Positions 41,323-49,612 of a stretch of 55,105 nucleotides of DNA are shown piece by piece. Each line of letters begins with the position of its first letter. Position 1 is the first letter of the stretch. The notes beneath the pieces were generated by a model. It saw only the letters and a list, made by a program, of their open reading frames with translations, did not search any database and was not told the origin of the DNA. The DNA lies in NCBI GenBank assembly GCA_030679955.1, contig JAUXSF010000006.1, forward strand, positions 1-55,105, read 5' to 3'. The position numbers and the translations under genes are program-made. The stretch is from Chlamydiales bacterium (GTDB taxonomy: Bacteria; Chlamydiota; Chlamydiia; Chlamydiales; JAJFMA01).

Positions 41323-43446
41323 ATGGACTTTTTAAATAGCTACTTTCAGTTAGGACCAATTCCTATCGATGCCATGGGCGGCTATTACGATTGGGGCCTT
41401 GTGCTACTGTCCTACCTGGTGTCATCGTTGGCCTCTTACGTTGCACTGGACGTGACAGAACGTATTCGAGCAACTGAAAACTCTTCAACTCAAATGTGGT
41501 GGTTAATCTGCGGCGCCTTTGCTATGGGGTGCGGTATATGGACGATGCACTTTATAGGAATGCTCGCGTTTGTCATGCCCATGCAGATGGACTACGATGC
41601 AGGTCTCACTGCCTTGTCGTTGGTGATTGGAGTTGTCGCTTCGGGTTTTGCTTTTTTCCTAATTAAAAACGATCCTATTCAGAGATATCGTCTCGTTGGC
41701 GGGGGTATTCTGTTAGGGTTCGCCATAGTCTCTATGCACTATACCGGCATGTGGGCAATGGAAGGCGTGGAGATCCGATACCTGCCAGGACTCTTCATAG
41801 CATCGGTTGTGATTGCGATCATCACCTCAGAGACAGCCTTGGGTTTAATGATCCTAGGCAGTAAAAAAATCTATCCACAAGGGCCGCTGAAAATAGGCAG
41901 TGCCCTGCTAATGGGTTTTGCGATCTGCGGGATGCATTACACCGGGATGGAAGCTGCGGTATTCACTCACGTGCACTATAGTATCCCCTCGAGTTCTCTG
42001 CTGCATCCGGATGCACTATCGTTTTACATTGCGACCACGACTGTCGTAATTATGGTGATAGCCCTGGGAGCTAGTAAATACTCCATTATGATGATTCAGA
42101 GACGGAATCAAAAACTATTGGAAACAGAAGCGATCTTAGAGCAGAAAAGCCAAGAGCTACAGGATCTTAATCTGAGCCTAACGCATCTGGTGGACGATTT
42201 GTCCAGCAAAGAGGAGCGTATACGCGCTATTCTATCTGCTGCAGCGGATGGCATCATCGTGATGAACGAACAGGGTATTATCGAAATTTGCAATAGGGCG
42301 GCCGAGGGCATATTTGGGCATAGGGTCGAGGAGATGATCAATTGTAATATCACTGAATTTATTGGCGTAGGCGATGATGATGATCCCGAAAAAATCCATT
42401 CAGTCCCTTTTGCGTCGATATTGCGACAGAATGATGCCGTTGTAGAGTATGTCGCCAAAACCAAGCATGAGCGCGTTTTTCCTTTAGAGCTTTCTGTCTC
42501 CCGCTCTAACTTTAATGGCAAAGTGTTTTACATTATCGTCTTTCGCGATATTCAAGACCGTAAGCGCTCCGAACGCAAAGTGGCTACGCTTAACCAGCAA
42601 TTAGTCACAGCTGCACGTTTAGCAGGTATGGCGGAGGTTGCCACATGCGTCTTGCACAATGTGGGTAACGTCCTAAACAGCATCAACGTGACAGCCAAGG
42701 TTTTGCTTGATCGCGACAGCAGCTCTAAAATAGCAGGTTTGAAGCGCCTTTCCGACATCATAGTCATGAATAAAGACCACCTAGAGACGTTTTTGAAGGA
42801 GGATCCTATCGGCAGGGCGCTACCAGAGTACCTTAAGCAATTGGCAGACTACTGGACTAATGAATGGACCTTTATGCGCTCTGAGCTAACCTCTCTGAAC
42901 GAAAAGGTGCACCACATCAAAAATGTGGTCGCCATGCAGCAGTCTGTTAGTGGCGGTTCAAGCATTAAGGAGAAGGTGCAGATTACTAAGCTTATCGAGG
43001 ATGCATTAGCAATTCACTCTGAGAATTTCGAGAAATATGGTGTCATCGTGGAACGTGACTTTTCGCCAGTTCCACCCATTGAGCTCGATAAGGTTAAGAC
43101 TGTGCAAATACTCATTAACTTGGTCAAAAATGCTTTTGAGGCAGTGGTAGAGCGAAATGGCCCGGAAAAGAAAATATCAGTGCGCTTGGAAGCGACCGAT
43201 GCTGGCTTTGTTAATGTTGAGATTACCGATAGCGGTCGGGGCATTCAGTCCGAAGATATCACCAAAATATTCTCTTATGGATTTACCACCAAAAAATCCG
43301 GTCATGGCTTTGGCCTACACTCCAGCGCTCTTTCTGCTCAGGAGGCTGGTGGATCCCTTAGGGCCTTTAGCCCAGGGATAAATAAAGGGGCAACATTCGT
43401 GCTTTCGTTGCCCTTACAAGCACAAGAAGTAACGAGCGAGGTGTAA
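41323..43446 (+). CDS. MHYT-PAS sensor histidine kinase
   Basis: 707 residues. An N-terminal MHYT domain of seven helices shows the three metal-binding motifs TMHFIGM, SMHYTGM and GMHYTGM (residues about 80-210), thought to sense O2, CO or NO through copper. A coiled linker leads to a PAS domain (ILSAAADGIIVMNEQGIIEICNRAAEGIFG), then a dimerisation domain with an unusual H-box VLHNVGNVLNSI and a HATPase domain (NLVKNAFEAVV, DSGRGI, GFTTKKSGHGFGLH). The H-box HNVGN differs from HELRTP and matches a known subset of kinases. The next gene starts 2 bases after the stop, so they form an operon. Confidence 0.9.
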   Translation: MDFLNSYFQLGPIPIDAMGGYYDWGLVLLSYLVSSLASYVALDVTERIRATENSSTQMWWLICGAFAMGCGIWTMHFIGMLAFVMPMQMDYDAGLTALSLVIGVVASGFAFFLIKNDPIQRYRLVGGGILLGFAIVSMHYTGMWAMEGVEIRYLPGLFIASVVIAIITSETALGLMILGSKKIYPQGPLKIGSALLMGFAICGMHYTGMEAAVFTHVHYSIPSSSLLHPDALSFYIATTTVVIMVIALGASKYSIMMIQRRNQKLLETEAILEQKSQELQDLNLSLTHLVDDLSSKEERIRAILSAAADGIIVMNEQGIIEICNRAAEGIFGHRVEEMINCNITEFIGVGDDDDPEKIHSVPFASILRQNDAVVEYVAKTKHERVFPLELSVSRSNFNGKVFYIIVFRDIQDRKRSERKVATLNQQLVTAARLAGMAEVATCVLHNVGNVLNSINVTAKVLLDRDSSSKIAGLKRLSDIIVMNKDHLETFLKEDPIGRALPEYLKQLADYWTNEWTFMRSELTSLNEKVHHIKNVVAMQQSVSGGSSIKEKVQITKLIEDALAIHSENFEKYGVIVERDFSPVPPIELDKVKTVQILINLVKNAFEAVVERNGPEKKISVRLEATDAGFVNVEITDSGRGIQSEDITKIFSYGFTTKKSGHGFGLHSSALSAQEAGGSLRAFSPGINKGATFVLSLPLQAQEVTSEV

Positions 43447-43447
43447 G

Positions 43448-44089
43448 ATGGCTTTAGACAACTTTCGCATCTTAATTGTAGATGACACGGCTTCGATTCA
43501 CGATGACTTTCGCAAGATCCTTACTCCACACAAAGAAAATGTACACCAACATCTGGACCAAGTTAATGCTCTACTGTTAGGTAAAGGCGCTTCTTCTAGC
43601 CATTTGCCTTTATTTGAGCTCGATTCGGCAATGCAAGGTCAGGAAGCGCTTGATAAGGTGATAAGGTCCATATCCGACAACAAACCTTATGCTGTGGCAT
43701 TTGTAGACGTGTTGATGCCGCCGGGCGATGACGGCATTTCGACAATAAAGCATATGTGGGATATCGATCCCGATATTCAGGTGGTTATTTGCACCGCTTA
43801 CTCCAAGTACTCTTGGAATGATATTGTGGAAGCCTTAGGTCAGACTGATCAGCTATTTATTTTGAAAAAACCGTTCGACAACATAGAGATTACTCAGCTT
43901 GCCACTTCGCTAACAAAACGCTGGAGCCTGAATCGCTTGCTCAAAGCTTCCAAAAAGGGATTAACCACCACCAAGAAAAGTGAGATGGCTCAGACTGCTA
44001 CAAATTTCAGGGTAGCTGTCGATGCATTAGCTGTCGTAAATAAAAAGCTAAAGTCTCACCTTGCCAGTGCCGACTCCGACGAAGAATAG
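43448..44089 (+). CDS. Response regulator receiver protein, partner of the MHYT kinase
   Basis: 213 residues. Receiver domain with ILIVDDTASIHDDFRKIL, phospho-acceptor Asp in FVDVLMPPGDDG, CTAYS and Lys in LKKPFDNIEI. Compared with CheY it has an insertion of about 40 residues after the first helix, as in other regulators with the MPPGxDG motif. After about residue 150 only a helical tail follows (SLNRLLKASKKGLTTTKK); there is no DNA-binding domain, so output is probably through protein contact. Coupled to the kinase gene by a 2-base gap. The class B repeat starts 9 bases after its stop. Confidence 0.9.
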   Translation: MALDNFRILIVDDTASIHDDFRKILTPHKENVHQHLDQVNALLLGKGASSSHLPLFELDSAMQGQEALDKVIRSISDNKPYAVAFVDVLMPPGDDGISTIKHMWDIDPDIQVVICTAYSKYSWNDIVEALGQTDQLFILKKPFDNIEITQLATSLTKRWSLNRLLKASKKGLTTTKKSEMAQTATNFRVAVDALAVVNKKLKSHLASADSDEE

Positions 44090-44097
44090 GGGAGTCT

Positions 44098-44170
44098 AAC
44101 GCAAAGGGAGCAGAGGCGCAAATCGGCAATAATATATGCCTGCCCCTGCACCTTTGCGTCGAATTCCTTT
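44098..44170. repeat. Class B inverted word repeat, copy 2
   Basis: AACGCAAAGGGAGCAGAGGC at the left and CACCTTTGCGTCGAATTCCT at the right are inverted versions of the word in copy 1. It lies between convergent genes and its end overlaps the stop of the TauD-like gene by 2 bases. Confidence 0.8.
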
Positions 44171-45161
44171 AACCTGTCATGGCGGCTAGGATGCGTCTTT
44201 TGCCGGTAAAGGTCGATCGGCCATGCATAGCCAACACGTTATCTAGGACCAATACATCGCCCTTTTGCCAAGGGAAACTTACGGTGTTATTATCCATAAC
44301 ATCTAGCACATGATACATTTCATCTCTTGGTATTGGCTTATCATCACCGAAGAAAATCTCATGGAAGCGTGTATGTTCGCGGCAGTAGAGCATTTTCACA
44401 CCCGTCCAGCGTCCCCAGCCTAGAAATTTGGGATTAAGGTCAAAGTGGTGCGCTTGGTTGAACCAAACGTGCTCTTTGGTGACACCGTGAGCAATGGTAG
44501 CTGGACGCACTTGGCTGATTTGTATCCAATCGTTTTGGTTCCATTTAAGCTGAAATTCGTTTGTGCAGCATTTACGGCTGACTTCTTCTTTGTCATGCGT
44601 TTCAAAAACATCCGTCCATGACTTATGAAAAGGGTTAATCATCTCAATGATTTTACTTTTGTAAGGGTAGCGGGAGACGTATTTGAGGCTTCTCTGGTTC
44701 CAGCGATCGCGTACACCAGCGTCGATAGCATTGTGGATCTTTCTAGCATCGCCAAGAATTGTTTCACCACCGGTTGCTGCAGGGGTTTCGCAGAAAAAGT
44801 AGATATGTGTAGGGTAGTTTTTGGCAAAAGATAGCTCATTATGGAGGGGGATTTTAATGTACGGCGGGGCTTCGGTAGATGTGTAGACCCCATCTTTGAT
44901 TTTTGTTCTTGGGCTATCTCCGCCAATATAATCGAGAGGCTTTCCAATGTTTAGCGTTTTAATAACGCTGGCAAAATCGTCGGCATTTTCAACAGGAAAG
45001 CCACGGAAAAGGATGCCACCATGCTCAAGAATCTGTTGTTTGAAATAGGAGTTGCCTTCGTTAAGCAGTGTCAGTAGGTCGGCGAACTTAGTGGACCGTT
45101 TGGGCTCTATTACCAGTGGTAATTGTGTGTCGGTGACAAAACTTGTTTTCAGGTCATGCAT
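44169..45161 (-). CDS. TauD/clavaminate-synthase-like dioxygenase
   Basis: 330 residues from the ATG at 45161, with GGAAGGA upstream (13 extra codons possible but overlapping the upstream gene). Family motifs: GGILFRGFPVENADDF, IPLHNELSFAKNYPTHIYFFC with His-x-Asp/Glu (HNE), a distal His in LVLDNVLAMHGRSTFTGKRRIL and the Arg that binds 2-oxoglutarate (GKRRI). The iron site uses HxE, as in clavaminate-synthase-like enzymes. Such enzymes hydroxylate amino-acid-derived or sulfonate substrates. Second gene of an operon with the LPG-synthase-like gene, so the pair may decorate a lipid or a small amino-acid metabolite. Confidence 0.85.
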   Translation of the reverse strand: MHDLKTSFVTDTQLPLVIEPKRSTKFADLLTLLNEGNSYFKQQILEHGGILFRGFPVENADDFASVIKTLNIGKPLDYIGGDSPRTKIKDGVYTSTEAPPYIKIPLHNELSFAKNYPTHIYFFCETPAATGGETILGDARKIHNAIDAGVRDRWNQRSLKYVSRYPYKSKIIEMINPFHKSWTDVFETHDKEEVSRKCCTNEFQLKWNQNDWIQISQVRPATIAHGVTKEHVWFNQAHHFDLNPKFLGWGRWTGVKMLYCREHTRFHEIFFGDDKPIPRDEMYHVLDVMDNNTVSFPWQKGDVLVLDNVLAMHGRSTFTGKRRILAAMTG

Positions 45162-45175
45162 GTGTGTTTTCCTTC

Positions 45176-46180
45176 CTACAGAACGTTCATAGCTCGGCAA
45201 ATAGCCCTAACTTCCTTGATACCAATACCTTGACTAAACAAAAGAAACAAACGCTCCTTCTGTGGGTGAAATTTGTCCCAATACTTGCCGCTGCCATCTA
45301 ATCTGAAGATGCACCTAGCAATATAGAATCCTATGCGAACAAGCAGAGAGGGGATAAGACCAATACCTTGCATTTCTCCAGTACGCTTGCCTTGCACTGC
45401 GCCAATGGTCACGAAGGAGCAGCCTTCGTCCTTTAAGGTTTGAAGTGCCGACAAGACCAGTAGCTCAGAAGTGCCACTTGGAGCCGTTGGGCAAGGCATT
45501 AAGTGGTTTAGAAGCCAACCATCGCGGGATTGTAATTGATTTAGTACAGTCACACCAACAATTTGCTGACCGTCATGAGCGTAAAACCAGCGTTTACCAT
45601 ATCTGTCATCGAATAGAAAAATACGGCTGATATGTATTTGGGGGCCTTTACGGCTTTGTAACCAAGCAGTTCCTATCGCCTCTAATTGCTCTTCCAGTGC
45701 TGGGTCGTTTCCTTTGTATTCTACTACTGAGATACCGACACGACGTGCATGGCGCTCTTTGCGACCCAAGAGGCTGCTCTTACTGGCGGGGTTTGCTTGA
45801 GGATTTAGGATAAATTCCTCCCCGAACTCTAGACATGCTTTAGCTATGCCTTGCTGCAATAACCAGCGTGAGTATGGCTCTGATGCTGCTACAAAAACAA
45901 TTTCCCATTCGTTTTCTTTGGCAAATTGTTGGAACGCTGCAATTAACTTGGGAACATCCTCCGGAGCGCATACAGGATCACCAAATAGAACCACCGCACC
46001 GGGAGACTCGCGGTAGCTTAGCAACCCATCGATACTTGGAATGGAAAAAAAACGGCATTCGGGATCCAAGATAGCGTCTGAGGAGGCTCCCCCCCAGCGA
46101 CGAATACATTCTACAGAACGCTCCCTCTCGCTAAGAACGCTCTTCAAAGGCTTATCTATATCGACCGATACAAGTGCCAT
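45176..46180 (-). CDS. DUF2156 / LPG-synthase-like (GNAT-fold) protein
   Basis: About 334 residues from the ATG at 46180, chosen because AGGG sits about 8 bases upstream; ATGs at 46189 and 46210 are possible. The chain resembles the cytoplasmic C-terminal domain of phosphatidylglycerol lysyltransferase (MprF): FFSIPSIDGLLSYRESPGAVVLFGDPVCAPED, LGRKERHARRVGISVVEY, WFYAHDGQQIVGVTVLNQL and ILAxxTIGAVQG-like VTIGAVQGKRTGEM. No membrane flippase part is present. MprF moves an aminoacyl group from tRNA to lipid; stand-alone versions have unknown acceptors. Leads the two-gene operon with the dioxygenase. Confidence 0.8.
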   Translation of the reverse strand: MALVSVDIDKPLKSVLSERERSVECIRRWGGASSDAILDPECRFFSIPSIDGLLSYRESPGAVVLFGDPVCAPEDVPKLIAAFQQFAKENEWEIVFVAASEPYSRWLLQQGIAKACLEFGEEFILNPQANPASKSSLLGRKERHARRVGISVVEYKGNDPALEEQLEAIGTAWLQSRKGPQIHISRIFLFDDRYGKRWFYAHDGQQIVGVTVLNQLQSRDGWLLNHLMPCPTAPSGTSELLVLSALQTLKDEGCSFVTIGAVQGKRTGEMQGIGLIPSLLVRIGFYIARCIFRLDGSGKYWDKFHPQKERLFLLFSQGIGIKEVRAICRAMNVL

Positions 46181-46260
46181 ATATTTCATCCCTACCAAAA
46201 TTCCATACAATTTAAATTATTGGCTTTTTTTGCAAGGGAGATTGAGGGGGTCAAGAAAGA

Positions 46261-46289
46261 AGAGTGCGATGGAGAACCCACCGCACTCT
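46261..46289 (-). terminator. Terminator of the second PEP-CTERM gene
   Basis: AGAGTGCG and CGCACTCT form the main stem, with inner TGG/CCA pairs around AGAA. On the minus strand TCTTTCTTGA follows. Confidence 0.7.
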
Positions 46290-46297
46290 GGAGAATG

Positions 46298-46966
46298 CTA
46301 CGCAACTTTTTGTTTTCTTCTACGCTTAAGCGCTAGTGCGCCCATGCTGAATAAAGAGATCATTGTTGCAGGTTCTGGAACGTTCACCTCTTTAACTTTA
46401 GCATTGGGGCCGAACCAGCCGTAGTTTAATGTAGGATGGATCTCAGTATCCGCATCGGTTAAGAATATCAGGTTATTGGCCTGTTGCCCTTTAACACGGT
46501 TGCCCAAAAAGACAATATTGGGATCAAACGCGATACTGAATGGATCGTGTGTATAGTTGTCCACTGGGTTACCTGGATCATACCCGGCAACTCCAGAAAG
46601 TACATAATCACCAGCGGTCAGTGTAACCTCGCCTATCGATGTGTATCTAAATACGCCATCTAAAGTGTCACTAGGGTTAACTGTAGCCGTAGCTAGATTT
46701 GTGCCATCAGCTTTGTAAAGACCTACAGCGTGTGAACCGATCATTCCATCACCAAAGTCATCATAATAGCCCAGTTGGGTGATCGTGATGCTGTTAGTTA
46801 CATGAAATTTATAGCCTAAATCAAAACCCCCAGCATTATTGCTGAATGAATTGTTAAAGGCTGGGTTTATATCGGCGGCCGAGAAGTTAACAAGAGGGGT
46901 ATCGGCCATAATAGCGGCTGAATGGAAAAGACCAATCGCTGCCACAACACTCGCAAAATAACGCAT
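46298..46966 (-). CDS. PEP-CTERM sorting-domain protein
   Basis: 222 residues from the ATG at 46966, with GAGG 6 bases before it. Signal peptide (VVAAIGLFHSAAIMA), a beta-rich body resembling DUF4082-type or similar modules (ITQLGYYDDFGDGMIGSHAVGLY; LSGVAGYDPGNPVDNY), then VPEPATMISLFSMGALALKRRRK as a complete sorting signal. It is a second potential exosortase substrate in the window, unrelated in its body to the first. Role unknown. Confidence 0.85.
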   Translation of the reverse strand: MRYFASVVAAIGLFHSAAIMADTPLVNFSAADINPAFNNSFSNNAGGFDLGYKFHVTNSITITQLGYYDDFGDGMIGSHAVGLYKADGTNLATATVNPSDTLDGVFRYTSIGEVTLTAGDYVLSGVAGYDPGNPVDNYTHDPFSIAFDPNIVFLGNRVKGQQANNLIFLTDADTEIHPTLNYGWFGPNAKVKEVNVPEPATMISLFSMGALALKRRRKQKVA

Positions 46967-47274
46967 ATTTGACCTCAACAGTTAGTCGTTTATGTTGGTG
47001 TGATGAGTCAAATGTACTTGCAAAGATTTTGTTTCTATAACGTATTAAACCAGTTTTATCTAAACGTTTTAGTCTGGTTAAATAAATTATAGCACTTATT
47101 TGATATATAAAAACAATTTAATCGCCATAAAGGCTTCAATAAGAACTGGGTGGTGTTCTTCGCTCTAGGAGAGCTTTTTCTTGCGTAGCTGGTTAAGTAG
47201 TGCGAACGGCGTGCCAAATGGTTTGGTTTGGCATCTCTTTATAGCAAAAAAATCTCCAAATCAATTATAAAGCT
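46967..47274. other. Intergenic region, no gene seen
   Basis: 308 bases between divergent genes. It is AT-rich and should hold the promoters of the PEP-CTERM and TrhA-like genes. AACCAG and CTGGTT near 47045-47085 form a loose inverted pair. No RNA or ORF is convincing. Confidence 0.5.
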
Positions 47275-47958
47275 ATGGTTATGAACACATTGACTTACTG
47301 TCCTATATCTGGTGAAACTCCTGATGAAGAGAAAGTGAACTCCCTTACACACTTTATCGGTCTCTTTTTAGGGGTCATAGGGTGGACATTTTTGCTGCTT
47401 GAGGCGGTAAAAATTGACCTGTGGGTAACTTTTGCCTGTTTTGTCTATGGCGCCACCTTGGTTTCTCTATATGCAGCTTCCGCGTATTACCACCGGTGTC
47501 GCACGCTGGACCAAAAGCGCAGGTTAAAGACGATCGATCATTGCTGCATCTACCTGCTCATCGCCGGAACATATACTCCATTTTCCCTCGGGCCGCTACA
47601 GGACTCCCATGGAATGATTCTTCTATATATAGAGTGGAGCATAGCGTTAATAGGTATTGGTACTGAGGTATTCGGGTTTAACCGCTTCCGCATTTTTTCC
47701 GTCTTGACCTACTTAGCTATGGGGTGGTTGGTTGCGTTTAGTTTACCTATTTTAGCCGAGAGACTGTCACCTTCAGCTCTTTGGTGGCTAGTTTTTGGTG
47801 GAGCCTCCTATAGCTTTGGCACATTATTTTATCTTTGGGAACGCCTACCTTATAATCACGCTGTCTGGCATGGTTTCGTTTTGGTTGGTAGCGCCTGTCA
47901 TTGGGGATCCATCTGGCAGATGTTACAGGAAATCAAGGTGATTTCAACCGTTCTGTAA
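47275..47958 (+). CDS. trhA: Hemolysin III family (TrhA/PAQR) membrane protein
   Basis: 227 residues with seven membrane helices. Signatures: EEKVNSLTHFIGLFLG near the N-terminus, SAYYHRC and FDH-type IDHCCIYLLIAGTYTPF, and the late YNHAVWHGFVLVGSACHW, providing the Ser/His/Asp zinc site of the PAQR/CREST fold. E. coli TrhA affects membrane energetics and fluidity; older haemolysin names are not functional evidence. ATGs at 47275 and 47281 are both possible, with no strong ribosome site. Followed after 10 bases by a HAD gene, likely an operon. Confidence 0.85.
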   Translation: MVMNTLTYCPISGETPDEEKVNSLTHFIGLFLGVIGWTFLLLEAVKIDLWVTFACFVYGATLVSLYAASAYYHRCRTLDQKRRLKTIDHCCIYLLIAGTYTPFSLGPLQDSHGMILLYIEWSIALIGIGTEVFGFNRFRIFSVLTYLAMGWLVAFSLPILAERLSPSALWWLVFGGASYSFGTLFYLWERLPYNHAVWHGFVLVGSACHWGSIWQMLQEIKVISTVL

Positions 47959-47968
47959 GGAGAAGGCG

Positions 47969-48577
47969 ATGAAGATTACAACGCTATTTTTGGACATCGG
48001 TGGGGTGTTAGGCACCAATGGCTGGGATCACACTGAGCGACAACTCGCTGCTAAGCAATTTGGGCTAGACTACGAAGCTATGGAGCGTCGCCACAAGGAG
48101 GTCTATCCAAGCCACGAGCGGGGAGAGACCACTCTAAATCAATACCTTAGCCAAGTTGTTTTCTATACTCCTCGTACTTTCACCGTTAGTCAATTCAAAG
48201 AGTTCATGCGCGAGCAGTCAATTCCAGATTTGAACATGATCGAGTTTATGCGCTCCCTCAAGAAGGATAATAAGCTCAGTATGATGGCAATGAGCAATGA
48301 GGGACGAGATCTTGCGGACTATCGCATGCAAAAATTTGACCTTAAGTCATTTATGGATGCTTTCTTTATCTCCTGCTATGTAGGTATTCAAAAACCTGAT
48401 CTGCGCATCTATCGTACCGCCTTGGATGTTTGTCAATTAGATCCCAAAGAAATCATCTACATCGATGATCGCGATTATCTTATCGCCGCAGCCGCAGAAG
48501 TAGGCATTGCCGGCATTGTGCATAAGTCCCTAGATTCCACCAAACAGCAACTTGCTGCTCATGGCATTGGTTTGTAG
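47969..48577 (+). CDS. HAD-superfamily (subclass IA) hydrolase
   Basis: 202 residues. Motif I FLDIGGVLG (nucleophile Asp; the second Asp is replaced by Gly, as in YihX-like proteins), motif II MAMSNEG, motif III Lys in VGIQKPDLRIY and motif IV YIDDRDYLIAAA. The cap is of the small helical C1 type. Probably a sugar-phosphate or nucleotide phosphatase; the missing second Asp might lower hydrolase activity. AGGAG lies before the ATG. Directly downstream of the TrhA-like gene. Confidence 0.85.
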   Translation: MKITTLFLDIGGVLGTNGWDHTERQLAAKQFGLDYEAMERRHKEVYPSHERGETTLNQYLSQVVFYTPRTFTVSQFKEFMREQSIPDLNMIEFMRSLKKDNKLSMMAMSNEGRDLADYRMQKFDLKSFMDAFFISCYVGIQKPDLRIYRTALDVCQLDPKEIIYIDDRDYLIAAAAEVGIAGIVHKSLDSTKQQLAAHGIGL

Positions 48578-48681
48578 TGCTTAAAGTCTTTTAACCTACT
48601 AACCACGAATGCTTTACGCTTTTCCTTGCTTCCCGCCTATACATCAACTAATTTAAAGTGTGATTCACTGTGGAGGAATAT

Positions 48682-49266
48682 ATGGCTTATCAGCCGAAGA
48701 TATTAGCATTTGCCGGAAGCCTAAGAGCCGACTCTTTGAATAAAAAATTAATCAAGATTGCCGCAAAAGGTGCCGAAGAGGCGGGAGCCGCCGTCACCTT
48801 AATCGATTTAAAAGATTACCCGTTGCCACTCTATGATCAGGAAATCGAGGACAAACAGGGTCTACCGGACAACGCCAAAAAAATTAAAGAGCTAATGTGG
48901 GCACATGATGGCTTTCTTCTTTCCTGTCCTGAATACAATAGCTCGATCTCTGGTGTATTAAAGAATGTGATCGATTGGGCATCGCGAAATGCGTCCAATG
49001 ATGAGGTCTATTTAAGCTGCTTTATCGACAAAGTTGTAACGCTAATGAGTGCCTCTCCAGGCCAGCTTGGAGGGCTTCGCGGCCTTGTTCATGTGCGATC
49101 TATATTCGGAAATATTAACAGTCTTGTTTTACCAAAACAGAAAAGTATTTCACAGGCGAATAGCGCATTTGCTGAAGATGGAACGTTGAAAGACCCAAAA
49201 CAACAGCAAGAGGTTTTGGATTTAGGCAAGACACTATCAAACTTCTTGAAGTCCTTTAAAAAGTAA
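48682..49266 (+). CDS. NAD(P)H-dependent FMN reductase
   Basis: 194 residues from the ATG at 48682, preceded by GGAGG with ideal spacing (an upstream GTG is not needed). Flavodoxin-like fold: AFAGSLRADSLNKKLI binds FMN phosphate, LLSCPEYNSSISGVLKNVIDWASR is the flavin-side motif of the YieF/ChrR/AzoR-like reductases, and SASPGQLGGLRG closes the site. Such enzymes reduce quinones, chromate or azo compounds and protect against oxidative stress. Two small stress-type genes follow on the same strand. Confidence 0.9.
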   Translation: MAYQPKILAFAGSLRADSLNKKLIKIAAKGAEEAGAAVTLIDLKDYPLPLYDQEIEDKQGLPDNAKKIKELMWAHDGFLLSCPEYNSSISGVLKNVIDWASRNASNDEVYLSCFIDKVVTLMSASPGQLGGLRGLVHVRSIFGNINSLVLPKQKSISQANSAFAEDGTLKDPKQQQEVLDLGKTLSNFLKSFKK

Positions 49267-49280
49267 ACAGGAGAAATTCC

Positions 49281-49457
49281 ATGTTGTACTGGGCATTAGT
49301 GTTTTTTGTGGTGGCTATAGTCGCTGCAGCGTTTGGTTTCTTTGGTTTGGCTGCCGGAGCAGCTGAAATAGCCAAATTATTATTCTTTTTATTCCTTATT
49401 TTGTTCCTGGTTTCTCTTATTTTTGGCTTGGTACGTCGCGGTCCGCCGCCTGTTTAA
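49281..49457 (+). CDS. DUF1328-family small membrane protein
   Basis: 58 residues: MLYWALVFFVVAIVAAAFGF, FGLAAGAAEIAKLLF and FLVSLIFGLVRRGPPPV. This is the complete DUF1328 pattern (two helices around a GxAxGAAxIAK loop). AGGAG lies 8 bases before the ATG and 5 bases after the reductase stop, so it is probably in its operon. Function unknown; family genes are often under general-stress control together with BON or DUF3309 genes. Confidence 0.9.
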   Translation: MLYWALVFFVVAIVAAAFGFFGLAAGAAEIAKLLFFLFLILFLVSLIFGLVRRGPPPV

Positions 49458-49514
49458 AAAATATTCTTTGCAATGTTCTCCGCAAATCGTATATGCCAAG
49501 AAGAAACGAGTTAT

Positions 49515-49567
49515 CTACTCCTAGTACCATAGTCTGTAAGTAATAGTAGCGTTGCTACTCCTAGTAC
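49515..49567. repeat. Paired 13-base direct repeat upstream of the BON gene
   Basis: CTACTCCTAGTAC occurs at 49515-49527 and 49555-49567, a 40-base step (about four helical turns), 46 bases before the BON-domain gene start. It resembles a pair of regulator sites; the central TAGTAGCGTTGCTACTC adds an inverted GTAGC/GCTAC. Confidence 0.55.
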
Positions 49568-49612
49568 AAAAAAAACCGGTTTGTTTTTTTACTCTAATAT
49601 GAGGGAGGTCCT

